The notes under the pieces: model-generated
What the model was told of the DNA's origin: nothing
Databases searched by the model: none
What the model saw: only the letters and a program-made list of their open reading frames with translations
Source: Limanda limanda
Lineage: Eukaryota; Chordata; Actinopteri; Pleuronectiformes; Pleuronectidae
DNA length: 64,000 nucleotides
Assembly: GCF_963576545.1 (NCBI RefSeq)
Contig: NC_083648.1
Location: 24,277,042-24,341,041 of the forward strand
Direction: 5' to 3'
Translations under genes and position numbers: made by a program
In this document: positions 52,011-62,264 of the stretch, in pieces
How the letters are laid out: every line of letters begins with the position of its first letter
Position numbering within the stretch: the first letter of the stretch is position 1

Positions 52011-52939
52011 TCAAATCAAGTTTTTTTTTACTTCAATCACCACTTTGATGAACATGGTAAGATAGTTATCATTTCACTGGGGTTGGGAATTCATTGTTGT
52101 TGTAACAACATCCCGACTAGGATGCTGTTACATTCCTGTTAGAGTCCCCCTTCACTTCCATAAGTGTATTGGTCTATTATTTGGTGTAATCTTCAATGCA
52201 CAATGTTATATAATTCTTTGTGCAACTTCAATAAGGTGGAGGATGTTGTGGTTGGAGCTGTGTGTTATCATGGGAAAATTAACAAACAACATTTTTTGTT
52301 TTGAATGAGCTAAAACGATTGCACATTTTTGTTCTCATGGCCAATATTTTACCCTTTTTTTTCTTCAAAGGCTGAATTTGGTGCTTCATGCCTTCTTTCA
52401 ATCAATTTACATTCATGTCTGCACCAATCATTGTATAAATACATCAATCAGGAGAGTACTTACTCTGAAGTAGGAGCTGAAACAATGTTCTTAGAACTAT
52501 GATCAGTCCCCGTGCTTGCAACTGTTAAAAGGTTCCTCTGGTCCAAAATCATCAATTGATTCATTCTCACTGAAACTGGGTTGTGTCGTGATGAATGTGT
52601 CCAGAAGGCGTTGCAGCCATTTTAAATTCAAGCTTATTAATCAAGCTATTAATAAACCTAACATCAATCATTTCTTTCTAAAGCTTGTTCTTAATTTGCT
52701 ATTAACCACGTTTGTTGTCCAGTTCTGTCTCAAGGTCCTGGACCACTCCACACACAAGGTTAAGTCCATAGCATAGATGCAAGTCAAACCAGGGAGACCA
52801 GTATAAACACATTCAGAGGGGGGCAGGCAGTAATCCCAAATCCAGTTTTTCACACATGCAACATTGTACAGAATCATGCACATTATGCACACAGACAAAA
52901 ACAGATCCACCCATGTGTTTCTGACTTCTAGGCTGAATT
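52011..52939. other. Intron sequence, nothing recognised
   Basis: About 0.9 kb without gene, repeat boundary or regulatory feature that I can support. Confidence 0.6.
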
Positions 52940-53200
52940 GTTGCAATTAATTATCATCAGGCCTCCCTAGCAAGTCCCCAAAGACTCTACAGTCGTTATG
53001 AAATGCTGCAGCACAAGTACTGACAAGAACTAGGAAGATAAATCTAGTTTCTCTCATATGAGCTTCCCTGTACTGGCTCCCCTTTAAAATCCAAAATAGA
53101 ATTTTAAATCATTCTCCTCACCTCCAAGGCCCTTAATGGTCTGGTACTAAAGAGCTCAGGAGAGACCTGAAGCGTCCCTTCGTAATGCCGCAGTGGGCCT
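52940..53200 (+). mobile_element. Degenerate LINE reverse-transcriptase C-terminal remnant
   Basis: Around 53045-53150 the plus strand resembles the HISPILASLHWLPVKSRIEF-type block followed by K.LLLT.KALNGL of fish LINE ORF2 proteins (seen as tactggctcccctttaaaat and aaggcccttaatggtctggt). The preceding part has aaatgctgcagcac, matching the QNAAAR segment. Frame breaks are frequent. The tail after 53200 is uncertain. Confidence 0.6.
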
Positions 53201-54739
53201 TGATTGCTGGGGGTCTTCTCATGATGCCCTAAGCTCCTCTCTCCTTCTCTCCCTCTCCATCTGTACACATCCACATCCCATTAATGCATGTTACTAACTC
53301 TGCATCTTTTTATTCTTGTATTTTTGTGCTGTCCCGTCTCCTGTCACTTTCTGTAGGTATTTCTGCCTTCAGAAATTGAGTGGAGGTTATCTCTGTGACT
53401 ACAGGCCACCTGTTTAACACTGACTACTACAAGTATTGTAATTAGTCTTAATATTAGACCTAAGATTATTATGATTATTATGATTATTATTATCCATCTC
53501 AAAATGGAAATTGGATGGTGTTTTTCTATCTATGATGTATGATTTGGGGCTAAATAAAATATATTGACTTGGCTTGACAAAGACAGGAACTGAAGGCAGA
53601 GACTGAAATGAGTAAAATGTTGCAAAGAGTTCAGCTGGTCGTCATGCTCTGTTATTTGTCTCTTTTTACAAAGTCATGTTGCTTGATTTATGATGGGGAT
53701 TAGTGGGAGGGCTTTCTAATAATCTCCATAGCAGGGAAAGCGGTGTGAATAATTCTTAAATCAAAAAATTGAGATGTTTTGTGTCCCTGAACACACGCAT
53801 GAGGAAAATCGCTAAACAAGAAAAATGTGGTCCAATCTCAATAATGCTCCAAGCACTAAACAACCACCCAGTAGCATCCTTGGAGCAATCTTGTCTTCAT
53901 TTCCTCCTATCATTTGTTTTTAATATTTGTTTTTGTTAAGTAATTTAAGTTCCTCTTATGTCAGAAGTAAAAACATGAATGTGTCCTTATGTGTTTTTGT
54001 CTTCACTTTGGGATTTGCTGGCATATTAGAGAAACATTTCTTGATTCAAATAAAACCCACTTATACAGGTCTTTAAATAAATAGCTTTTTCAGTTTTCAT
54101 TACCAAAATAAATATAAAAAATTGTACTTTGAAACTAACATCAGCATAAAACAGCTGCTATCCAACTGAGGCTGATATCCAACATGTCCAAGATCAAAAG
54201 TTGCTGAACAAAATAGAATGAAAACCTTGTATGTATACAGTGATCAACTGTTTATATGGATCGAAAAGCTTGGGGAAGAATCGATCCCACACAAATGCTG
54301 TTTAATAAGGTTATAGGGATGGGGTTATACGCTTACAGGTTTCATTTGGGATCTTTAAATACATGTTTGAACAGTAAAAAAGTAATTTTTTACAGTTTCT
54401 ACAGGCTCTGTAAGTAATTTACTGCTCCTGTCTGTGTCTCTATAATTTGCGCTGTGTGTGTGTGTGTGTGTCTGTGTGTGTGTGTGTGCGCGCGTGCACA
54501 TACACAGGTGCGCAGTGTTGCCTCTACCTCCAGTTCTATCATACAGAAGCTACACAATTTGTTTGTCGTACATAACCGCTTAGGGATAATTTTGGTCCGG
54601 GACCAACGTGATCAAAATACTTGGCTTCCACTGTAGTTGTTGTTTTAACTCTGTGACTTGGTGGTTACCTCATATTTACGTAGCTGATACAGTGTTAAAT
54701 ATTCGTTCAGCTTAGAGTAGGGTCAGAAAACCTCAGTGT
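53201..54739. other. Intron sequence up to the gypsy insertion
   Basis: Contains a TTATTATGATTATT-rich patch near 53466-53492 and a GT/GC run at 54452-54495. No gene is recognised. Confidence 0.55.
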
Positions 54740-54900
54740 TGTGGCAGGACAAGGAAAGGCAGAGAAGCAGGTACTGTCGTTTATTCCTAGTGAGGAAGAA
54801 CAGACACATGTTCCCCATACGGGAAGTATATATAGCTACAGCCTTAACATTACCCATCAACCCACTGGGTGAGAGGACACACCCATAAGTGCACGCCACA
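54740..54900 (-). repeat. 3' LTR of the gypsy element
   Basis: 161 bp, starting TGTGGC and ending GCCACA. It differs from the other LTR by one substitution (AAGCAG versus ACGCAG) and the absence of a 7-bp TTACTGA segment. A TATATATA stretch lies inside both LTRs and may be the promoter. Confidence 0.93.
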
Positions 54901-54903
54901 CAG

Positions 54904-54913
54904 CCCCCCCCCC
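54904..54913 (-). other. Polypurine tract beside the 3' LTR
   Basis: A run of ten G on the minus strand, three bases from the LTR. This is the expected place for the plus-strand primer of reverse transcription in an element of this orientation. Confidence 0.65.
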
Positions 54914-54951
54914 GAACACCCAGAGGGAAAAAAAATAAAATGGGACAAAAG

Positions 54952-55975
54952 TCAGTACCTCTCAGGGGGTTTAACGAGGCGACCATAACGGCTACGCCGA
55001 TCCCCGTCCGCAAACGCAGGGGTGGAACAAGCAGAAGGGACATCATTTACAACAGGCACAGGATCAGGAGGCACAACTGGAGAAAACAACACAGGGGCCT
55101 TAGAAGGGGGGCGACCACGACGGGGAACCCGGGCCGGTAGCACCTCTTCGCCGGCCAACAGATGAGCTGGTTTAAGTCTGTCTAACGAAACACGTTCCCT
55201 GCGCCCGCCCATGTCCAGAATGAAACTTTTAGAACCCGCCTCTAACACTCTAAACGGGCCGTCATACGGGGGCTGGAGGGGAAACCGGTGAGCATCGTGA
55301 CGCACGAAAACAAACCGAGTGGTCGCGAGATCCGTTGGCACGAAAGACCGAGGAGAAAAATGATGCACGGGCACCGGTGCACGAGCGGCCTGTGACGCAG
55401 GACGCGCAAGAGGAACCGGAAAGGGGGCCGAACTCTGAGGCAGAAACTCCCCTGGGACGCGGAGCGGCTGACCGAGCACCAACTCTGCAGGCGAGGCATC
55501 CAGGTCAGCCTTAGGAGCCGAGCGCAACCCGAGCATCACCCACGGCAACCGATCCAACCAGTTTGCATCTGAGAGCGCAGCCCGCAATGACGCCTTAAGC
55601 GACCGGTGAAAACGTTCACACAAACCGTTAGCCTGGGGGTGGTAGGCAGTGGTACGGTGAACCTGTGTGCCCAAAGACTTTGCTAGCGCTGACCAGAGCT
55701 CCGAAATGAACTGCGGGCCTCTGTCAGAGGTGATATCAGACGGTGCACCAAAACGTGAGACCCAAGCTGAAAGAAAAGCGCGTGCCACGTCCGCAGATGT
55801 CGTGGAAGACAGAGGAACCGCCTCTGGCCACCTAGTGGTCCGATCTACCATGGTAAGGAGATGTGTAAAACCCTGGGAAGGGGGAAGAGGCCCCACAAGG
55901 TCGATATGCACATGATCAAAACGCCTGGCTGGAATCAAAAATGGCTCGAGGGGCGCCCTACTGGTGAACTTTAGC
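54952..55975 (-). pseudogene. Gypsy integrase core and C-terminal region, frameshifted from gag-pol
   Basis: The integrase catalytic domain retains the D,D-35-E pattern. The first aspartate is in HIDLVGPLPPS, the second in TSDRGPQF, and the glutamate in ANGLCERFHRS. A basic C-terminal region with a PYDGPFRVLE motif follows, then a tail ending in RYGRLVKPPERY. The frame differs by one from the upstream reading frame. That frame runs into a stop just after the integrase zinc finger, at 55958-55960, while this one reads through from about 55975. The break is probably a one-base lesion rather than programmed shifting. The longer open frame upstream to 56040 is out of register. Confidence 0.85.
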
Positions 55976-57607
55976 TCGCTGACACGCCACACATGTGGCC
56001 GCCCACTCCTTGACCTCTTTGCGAAGGCCAGGCCACACAAACTTCGAAGACACCAACTTCACCGACGCCCGGACACCCGGATGAGAAAGAGAGTGCACCA
56101 TATCAAAGACCCGACGGCGCCAAGCAACCGGCACCACCGGGCGGGGGCGGCCCGTGGAGACGTCGCAAAGGAGGGCAGGCCCACCATTTTGCACAACTGC
56201 CTCCTCCAGCTCCAGACCGGTACTCGCAGCTCTCAGTGCAACGATACCCGGGTCCCCAGGTTGATCGGCAGCCAGTGCGGAAAAATCAACCCCAAGATGC
56301 ACAGGGCACACCAACACCCGCGACAGGCAGTCTGCAACCGGGTTCGCCTTACCCGCCACATGTTGGATGTCCGTTGTGAATTCGGAGATCGCCGCTAGAT
56401 GGCGCTGCTGGCGAGCAGACCATGGCTCTGTCACCTTCGCCATAGCAAACATCAATGGTTTGTGGTCAACATAGGCTGTGAAAGGGCGGCCTTCCAGCAG
56501 GAAACGGAAATGACGCGTAGCCAGGTACAACGCTAACAGTTCCCGGTCAAACACACTGTATTTTCGCTCACTGTCTCGCAAACCGCGTCTAAAAAATGCA
56601 AGGGGCTGCCACGCACCCGCAACACGCTGTTCAACAACTGCACCAACAGCCACATCCGAAGCATCGGTCGTGAGGGCGATGGGCGCCCGAGACGCGGGGT
56701 GCGCCAGAAGCGCCGCGTTAGCCAGGGCAGCCTTAGCCCCCTCAAAAGCCTGGATCCTCACAGGGGTCCAGTCAACCTGGTCCTTGGCTTTCTTAAGCTT
56801 CAAAGCACCATACAATGGTTGCAGGAGTTGGGCCGCATGAGGCAAGAAACGATTGTAAAAGTTTACCATGCCCAAAAACTCCTGTAGCGACCTGACCGAG
56901 ACCGGACGGGGAAAATCCGCAACTGCAGCCGTCACTGCCGGAACCTCGTTCTCCAACGTCGACTGCGAGGACTCCACGGCCACACTCTGCACGGAGACGT
57001 TCCTCGAAGTCAGCAGGATCCGGTCCGCCTCCTCAGCTAATCCACGGAAGTCGCCGGCCGCCAAGCAAGAAGAGTTGGCGAGGGCTGCGCGCACCTGCAG
57101 CGGGAGCTGGCGCAGAAAGATGTGCGGGAACAGGAAACCCTCATCCTCAGAGCCCAGCAACGACAGCATCTCATCCATCAGGTCCACCGCCAAACCATCA
57201 CCCAAACCGGGAAGCGACAGTAGCTTGTCCGCTCTCTCCGCGGCTGACAAGCTGTAGCGCCGGAGGAGAAGCTGCTTGAGGGCGGCGTATTTTCCGCGCA
57301 GCGGCGGGGCTCGCAGGAGCTGCATCACGCGCCGGGTGGATTGCTGGTCCGAAGCCGCGACCACCAAAAAATACCTGGAGTCGTCTGCCGTTACTCCTCG
57401 CAGATGGAAGAGAGCCTCGACGTGCTGAAACCACGGCGCGGGGTCGTTCTGCCAAAACTCCGGCAGTTTAACGTGCTCCGCGGAGCTGGTCGATCGCGGA
57501 AGCTGCGGCACCATGGTCGTTGTGGAGACACGGTCCACGGGCGCCAGGGAAGAAAATACGTCTTCCCCCGATGAGGAAGGGACACTATCCTCCTCTACCT
57601 CGAACAT
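55958..57607 (-). pseudogene. Gypsy gag fused in frame to RT tail, RNase H and integrase zinc finger
   Basis: Starts at an ATG at 57607, ten bases past the primer site. Residues 1 to about 223 are gag-like: KLPEFWQNDPAPWFQHVEAL, then FLRQLPLQVRAAL. Near 56940 the frame jumps to the end of the reverse transcriptase, LQEFLGMVNFYNRFLPH. Next come RNase H (TTDASDVAVGAV, FDRELLALYLATRHFRFLLE, YVDHKPL) and the integrase HHCC zinc finger (HSLSHPG ... CVACQRAK). Nucleocapsid, protease and the RT fingers and palm with the YxDD site are missing. The deletion is in frame. The reading frame then stops at 55958. Because the essential catalytic part is missing, the product cannot support retrotransposition. 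Confidence 0.88.
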
Positions 57608-57617
57608 GTCCAAAAAA

Positions 57618-57628
57618 CGGGGTCACCA
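57618..57628 (-). other. Primer binding site complementary to a tRNA-Trp 3' end
   Basis: One base past the 5' LTR the minus strand reads TGGTGACCCCG. This is the start of the known tryptophan-tRNA primer site used by some retroelements; the match stops after eleven bases. Most Ty3/gypsy elements use other tRNAs. The CsRn1 group, as I recall, uses tRNA-Trp. Confidence 0.7.
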
Positions 57629-57629
57629 A

Positions 57630-57797
57630 TGTGGCAGGACAAGGAAAGGCAGAGACGCAGGTACTGTTTACTGACGTTTATTCCTAGTGAGGAAGAACAG
57701 ACACATGTTCCCCATACGGGAAGTATATATAGCTACAGCCTTAACATTACCCATCAACCCACTGGGTGAGAGGACACACCCATAAGTGCACGCCACA
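57630..57797 (-). repeat. 5' LTR of the gypsy element
   Basis: 168 bp, TGTGGC to GCCACA, on the transcription-start side of the element (minus strand). Apart from the 7-bp TTACTGA insertion and one substitution it is identical to the 3' LTR, implying a recent insertion. Confidence 0.93.
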
Positions 57798-57801
57798 GTG
57801 T

Positions 57802-58151
57802 CATGTTTCAGCTTTTCAGCAAATCCGATGTAAGAAACCTAGACACGTTGTCTGAAGAGAGGCAACTGTAGGCTTCTGATGTGTCAGTATCAAGTTATGG
57901 CAAACTTGTGTTTGGGATTGTTTTGAAACTAAACTATTATTTTTGTTCTCTGTAAAGGCAGAACTAAATATGATTTTCTATTTTTCACAGTGACTTGCAA
58001 GTTGTACTGCAGAACAGGTAAACAGCACTCATAGCCTTTAGACATAATAGTAAGTTATAGTATAAAAGTACTGATTACATTAATAATGGCTATTCTAACT
58101 TAGGTTGTTTGTCCTGACTAAGTCAGAGTCTGTGTAAGGCACTTGTCTTAC
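57802..58151. other. Intron between the gypsy element and the EC1 exon
   Basis: About 350 bp of AT-rich intron directly downstream of the EC1 exon donor. Nothing recognisable apart from the GTAAG splice donor at its right end. Confidence 0.7.
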
Positions 58152-58446
58152 CAACGTCAGACATCTCGGGCACAGTGGCTGAAAACGGTCCATCAGGGAA
58201 TTTTGGAGCATTGTCATTGACATCCTGGACCTTGATGATGAACTCTGACTCTGCCTCCAGTGAGTGGTTTGTCTGCCGATCGATGGCCCTTGCATGTAGG
58301 ACATACTGGGACTTCCTCTCACGGTCCAGGCTCTTGGCAGCCTGGATGTCACCCGTTGTTTCATCAATGATAAAGATGGACCCGGCCCCCTCACCGGACA
58401 AGATGTAACGCACAGAGCCATCACCCTTGTCAGAGTTGGAGTGGAG
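58152..58446 (-). CDS. cdh18: Type II cadherin exon encoding most of EC1 and the start of EC2
   Basis: Extracellular cadherin repeat 1 of a classical type II cadherin, a calcium-dependent homophilic adhesion receptor of the plasma membrane. The exon runs from an AG acceptor (ctccag before 58446) to a GTAAG donor at 58151-58147. It is 295 bp, the length I know for this exon in type II cadherins. The translation shows the strand segment [15 protein letters not shown], the calcium motif LDRE, the interdomain linker DVNDNAPKF and the EC2 start VPEMSDVG. The reading frame is open and ends in phase 1, matching the next exon. The tryptophan-bearing adhesion arm of EC1 is on an earlier exon outside the window. 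Phrases such as [14 protein letters not shown] and EMSDVG resemble CDH18/CDH12 as I recall them; the family is certain, the paralogue likely. Confidence 0.95.
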
Positions 58447-59209
58447 CTGGAGATGTAAGGAGAAAATGAGTGAGGGAGGGGGAGCGGTAAAGTGTGTGAC
58501 AAGTATGTAATACAGAGTAATAGCCAAGTGTCAGGATGAGTGGTCAGTTAATGGTGAGGAGCAGGCAACGAGAGGCACGACCATCCAATCAGGGAAGGAG
58601 AAGCCGCAGCGCTGGAGGATTGGAGTGTGACAGGCTGTACAAAAGGTTCAGTATCTGAAACAAGTTACTGTCTCAGTAAATGGAAAAAAAGGGTTACAGT
58701 GTGACAGAACGCATTCTACAACATGCAGTCCATCCTGAGCCGAATGTGTCACCGAGCAAATTAAGGATGAGGAGACAGAGTCAGATAAGTATCAGAGAGA
58801 GTGAAAAACCCAGATAAATAGTATTTCAGTATGCCCGCAGCTCTACTGTTGTGTGTGGCAGCAGACTTTGAAGCTACATACTCAGTGCTTCATGAAATGT
58901 AACAATACCTTAATGGCATAATCTCATCTTAAATTATCTTTGACTCAGTGCATTCTGCACCTACTGATACAACAGCTGCTGATTAATATGCCCCTTTAAT
59001 ACTAGAATCCAAACGTTTTCTTCTACTATGTGGTGACTGTTTGCTGCTTCACTTCCTCACTCAGTTGATAGATCATATGTTACTAAGGACAAAACTGGCT
59101 GAGAAGAGAAACATATGAAACAACCTTTTCCTTCTATACGTGGCTGAGATGGGGTCTGTGAAATTCATGAGAATCAAAAACTCCTACAAATTCTTAGTAT
59201 TTGTGTAAC
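58447..59209. other. Intron upstream of the EC1 exon
   Basis: Intronic DNA with a short polypyrimidine tract and AG acceptor next to 58446 on the minus strand. No earlier cadherin exon (the one with the conserved tryptophan arm) is visible here or up to 64000. Confidence 0.65.
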
Positions 59210-59525
59210 TGACAAACAGACTGAGCTCGTCCACCACCTCCCATGTATCTTTGGCTCAGGAAGTTGAGCGGTAAGAAAAAGGTTCGGCGGTTTCATCCCA
59301 GTTCTGCATGCGGAGGTATGCTTGGGCAAGATACTGAGCAGCAAACTAACCCTGATGGCTGTGCCAACAGTGTGTGAATGATGTATAATAGAGGAAGTGA
59401 TGCACATTGATGCCTTCTATGAATGTGGGTGTGAATGGGTGAAAAAAAGCTAATTGTAGAAAACTGTACTGTAAAGCGCTTTGGTGGTGACTAGGAAGGC
59501 GCTATATAAATACAGACCATTTATT
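59210..59525 (+). mobile_element. tRNA-derived SINE
   Basis: The head keeps GGCTCAGGAAGTTGAGCGG and a B-box-like GGCGGTTTCATCCCAG. The body has GCATGCGGAGGTATGCTTGG, GCAAGATACTGAGCAGCAAA and CTAACCCTGATGGCTGTGCC, and a GTGTGAATGGGTG repeat pattern. The tail is AAAGCGCTTTGG...GCGCTATATAAATACAGACC. The minus-strand copy at 37010-37235 has the same order of motifs. This is a common fish SINE type; the family name is not certain. Confidence 0.75.
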
Positions 59526-59529
59526 TACA

Positions 59530-59820
59530 TTCTATATACAATACTATACAAATATACAAAACTAACAAACTGTACACATAACAATATATACAGAGCAAAC
59601 TATATAAACACAAGGAACAGTTTATAATTCAGAGACATTTTGTGAAGGTTAGGCGATAGAGATTAGTTTTTAAAAGTTTTTGGAAGGAATCCACAAAGAT
59701 CTGCCGATCTGAGTGCGGAGGATAAACTGTTCCAGAGGGACGGAGCTCTAACAGCGAAGGCACAGTCTGATCTGAGGGGTCTGGAGGTTGAGTATAGCTG
59801 TAGGAGATGTATGAAGGGGC
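59530..59820 (-). mobile_element. LINE C-terminal remnant, minus orientation
   Basis: On the minus strand from about 59765 the translation reads FAVRAPSLWNSLSSALRSAD, then SFQKLLKTNLYR-like residues to about 59640. This is the conserved end of fish L2-type reverse transcriptases (RAFS.RAP.LWN.LP..LR...). Frame breaks are present, and the 5' part is absent. Confidence 0.65.
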
Positions 59821-61029
59821 GGAATTATGTTTTGCATAATTGAATTGTGCCTAGAAACTTAATTTTAGAACATGAAGGGTTGCAGTGAAACAAACTGTGA
59901 AACTACATCATGTATGTTTGTCAGATTGTTTTTGTGTGTTACTGACTAATCGCTCTGCAGCTATTGTCTGCAATAAGATCCTGTGTGAGCATTTCCATAT
60001 CTCATGCACTTAATAGCTGGATGGCCTAGTTTATCAGTACAGGCTGCCTTCCAAGTCTGTCACACATGATTTTACAAAAATGAGTTTTTTCTTTTGTGCC
60101 AATTACTGAGCTTAAGCTTCCATTAGATTTGGCTTCAAAAAATACTTTGTGGTCAACTATTGGTGGTAAATGTAAGCTGTTTACATTTCTGATGACACTC
60201 AAACTCAGCAACCAAAACTGGCAAGAGGTAAGCAACACCCAGAAAGTCCGGAAACACAAGCAAGGATCATAGAAAGGGAAGCTACACAAGGACAAACACT
60301 TGAATACAAAGGAAACACGTAAATCAGGCAGAACAGAAAAAGATGGAAAGACTTTTTAAAAGGGTTTCCTGGCTGGAAAGTGCAGGGACAGGAAACTAAT
60401 CAAGTGACAGCGTGTGATGGTAAATTGACAGGTAAGTAGGAACTTCAAAGACAGGAAATGTTATTTTAATGCAAAATTAAACAGGAAGTGGATATTACAA
60501 AAAATGTATTCTCATGGTCCTGCAGAAGTACCCTGGTTTAAAACTTTATACTCTTTTTTTCTTTAAAGGATCTGATAATCACAAAATTACCTTGTAATTA
60601 CTCCTCATCTTTAATTGCCATATAGTTATGACTGCAATGAAAAGGAAAGTGTAACTGCTGCGGACAAAATGTCAACACAGACATTTTCCCCTACAGACTC
60701 TTCCTACGTACACACAGACACTTACACTTTTATATATCAACAATTGATCAATGGAGCCGACTGTAATGTAAAATGTGTGACGCATAGTGCTGAGCCCACA
60801 AAGTTATTATTCCCTCTGTACTGTAGCCTCGACCGGCAGTTTCCTGTTCCTCAAACCCTGCTTCCATCAGCCTTGATGAGTGAAGCATTCAGCACTTGAG
60901 GAGACCAAAGCGGAGCTAAAAATACATTGAATGTATGAATGACCCTCTCCATGTGGACTCAGAAATTACTCAATAAATGCTGATGTAGCTCTGTGTCTCC
61001 TGAATGTGTAAACATGAAACTGTTATAAC
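59821..61029. other. Intron sequence, nothing recognised
   Basis: About 1.2 kb between a LINE remnant and a hAT element, without supportable coding or repeat features. Confidence 0.6.
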
Positions 61030-61037
61030 CCCTTAAC

Positions 61038-62256
<1,219 letters not shown>

Positions 62257-62264
62257 CCCTTAAC

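Larger units (their letters stand above)
54740..57797 (-). mobile_element. Internally deleted Ty3/gypsy LTR retrotransposon
   Basis: A 3.06-kb element in the same orientation as the cadherin gene. LTRs of 161 bp (54740-54900) and 168 bp (57630-57797) begin TGTGGC and end GCCACA. The 4-bp GTGT flanks both sides (54736-54739, 57798-57801). The interior has a primer site next to the 5' LTR, a gag-to-pol reading frame with an internal deletion, an integrase frame, and a G10 polypurine run beside the 3' LTR. Complete relatives are roughly 4.5-5 kb, so about 2 kb, including protease and most of reverse transcriptase, is missing. GC content is clearly higher than in the flanking intron. The element cannot move by itself. 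Confidence 0.92.

Noticed and set aside
55964..56398. 144-codon plus-strand frame within the gypsy element
   Set aside because: Antisense shadow of the GC-rich pol region on the minus strand.
56868..57257. 129-codon plus-strand frame in the gypsy gag region
   Set aside because: Shadow of the gag frame on the minus strand.
58095..58502. Alternative 135-codon frame over the EC1 exon
   Set aside because: Out-of-frame shadow of the cadherin exon on the same strand.
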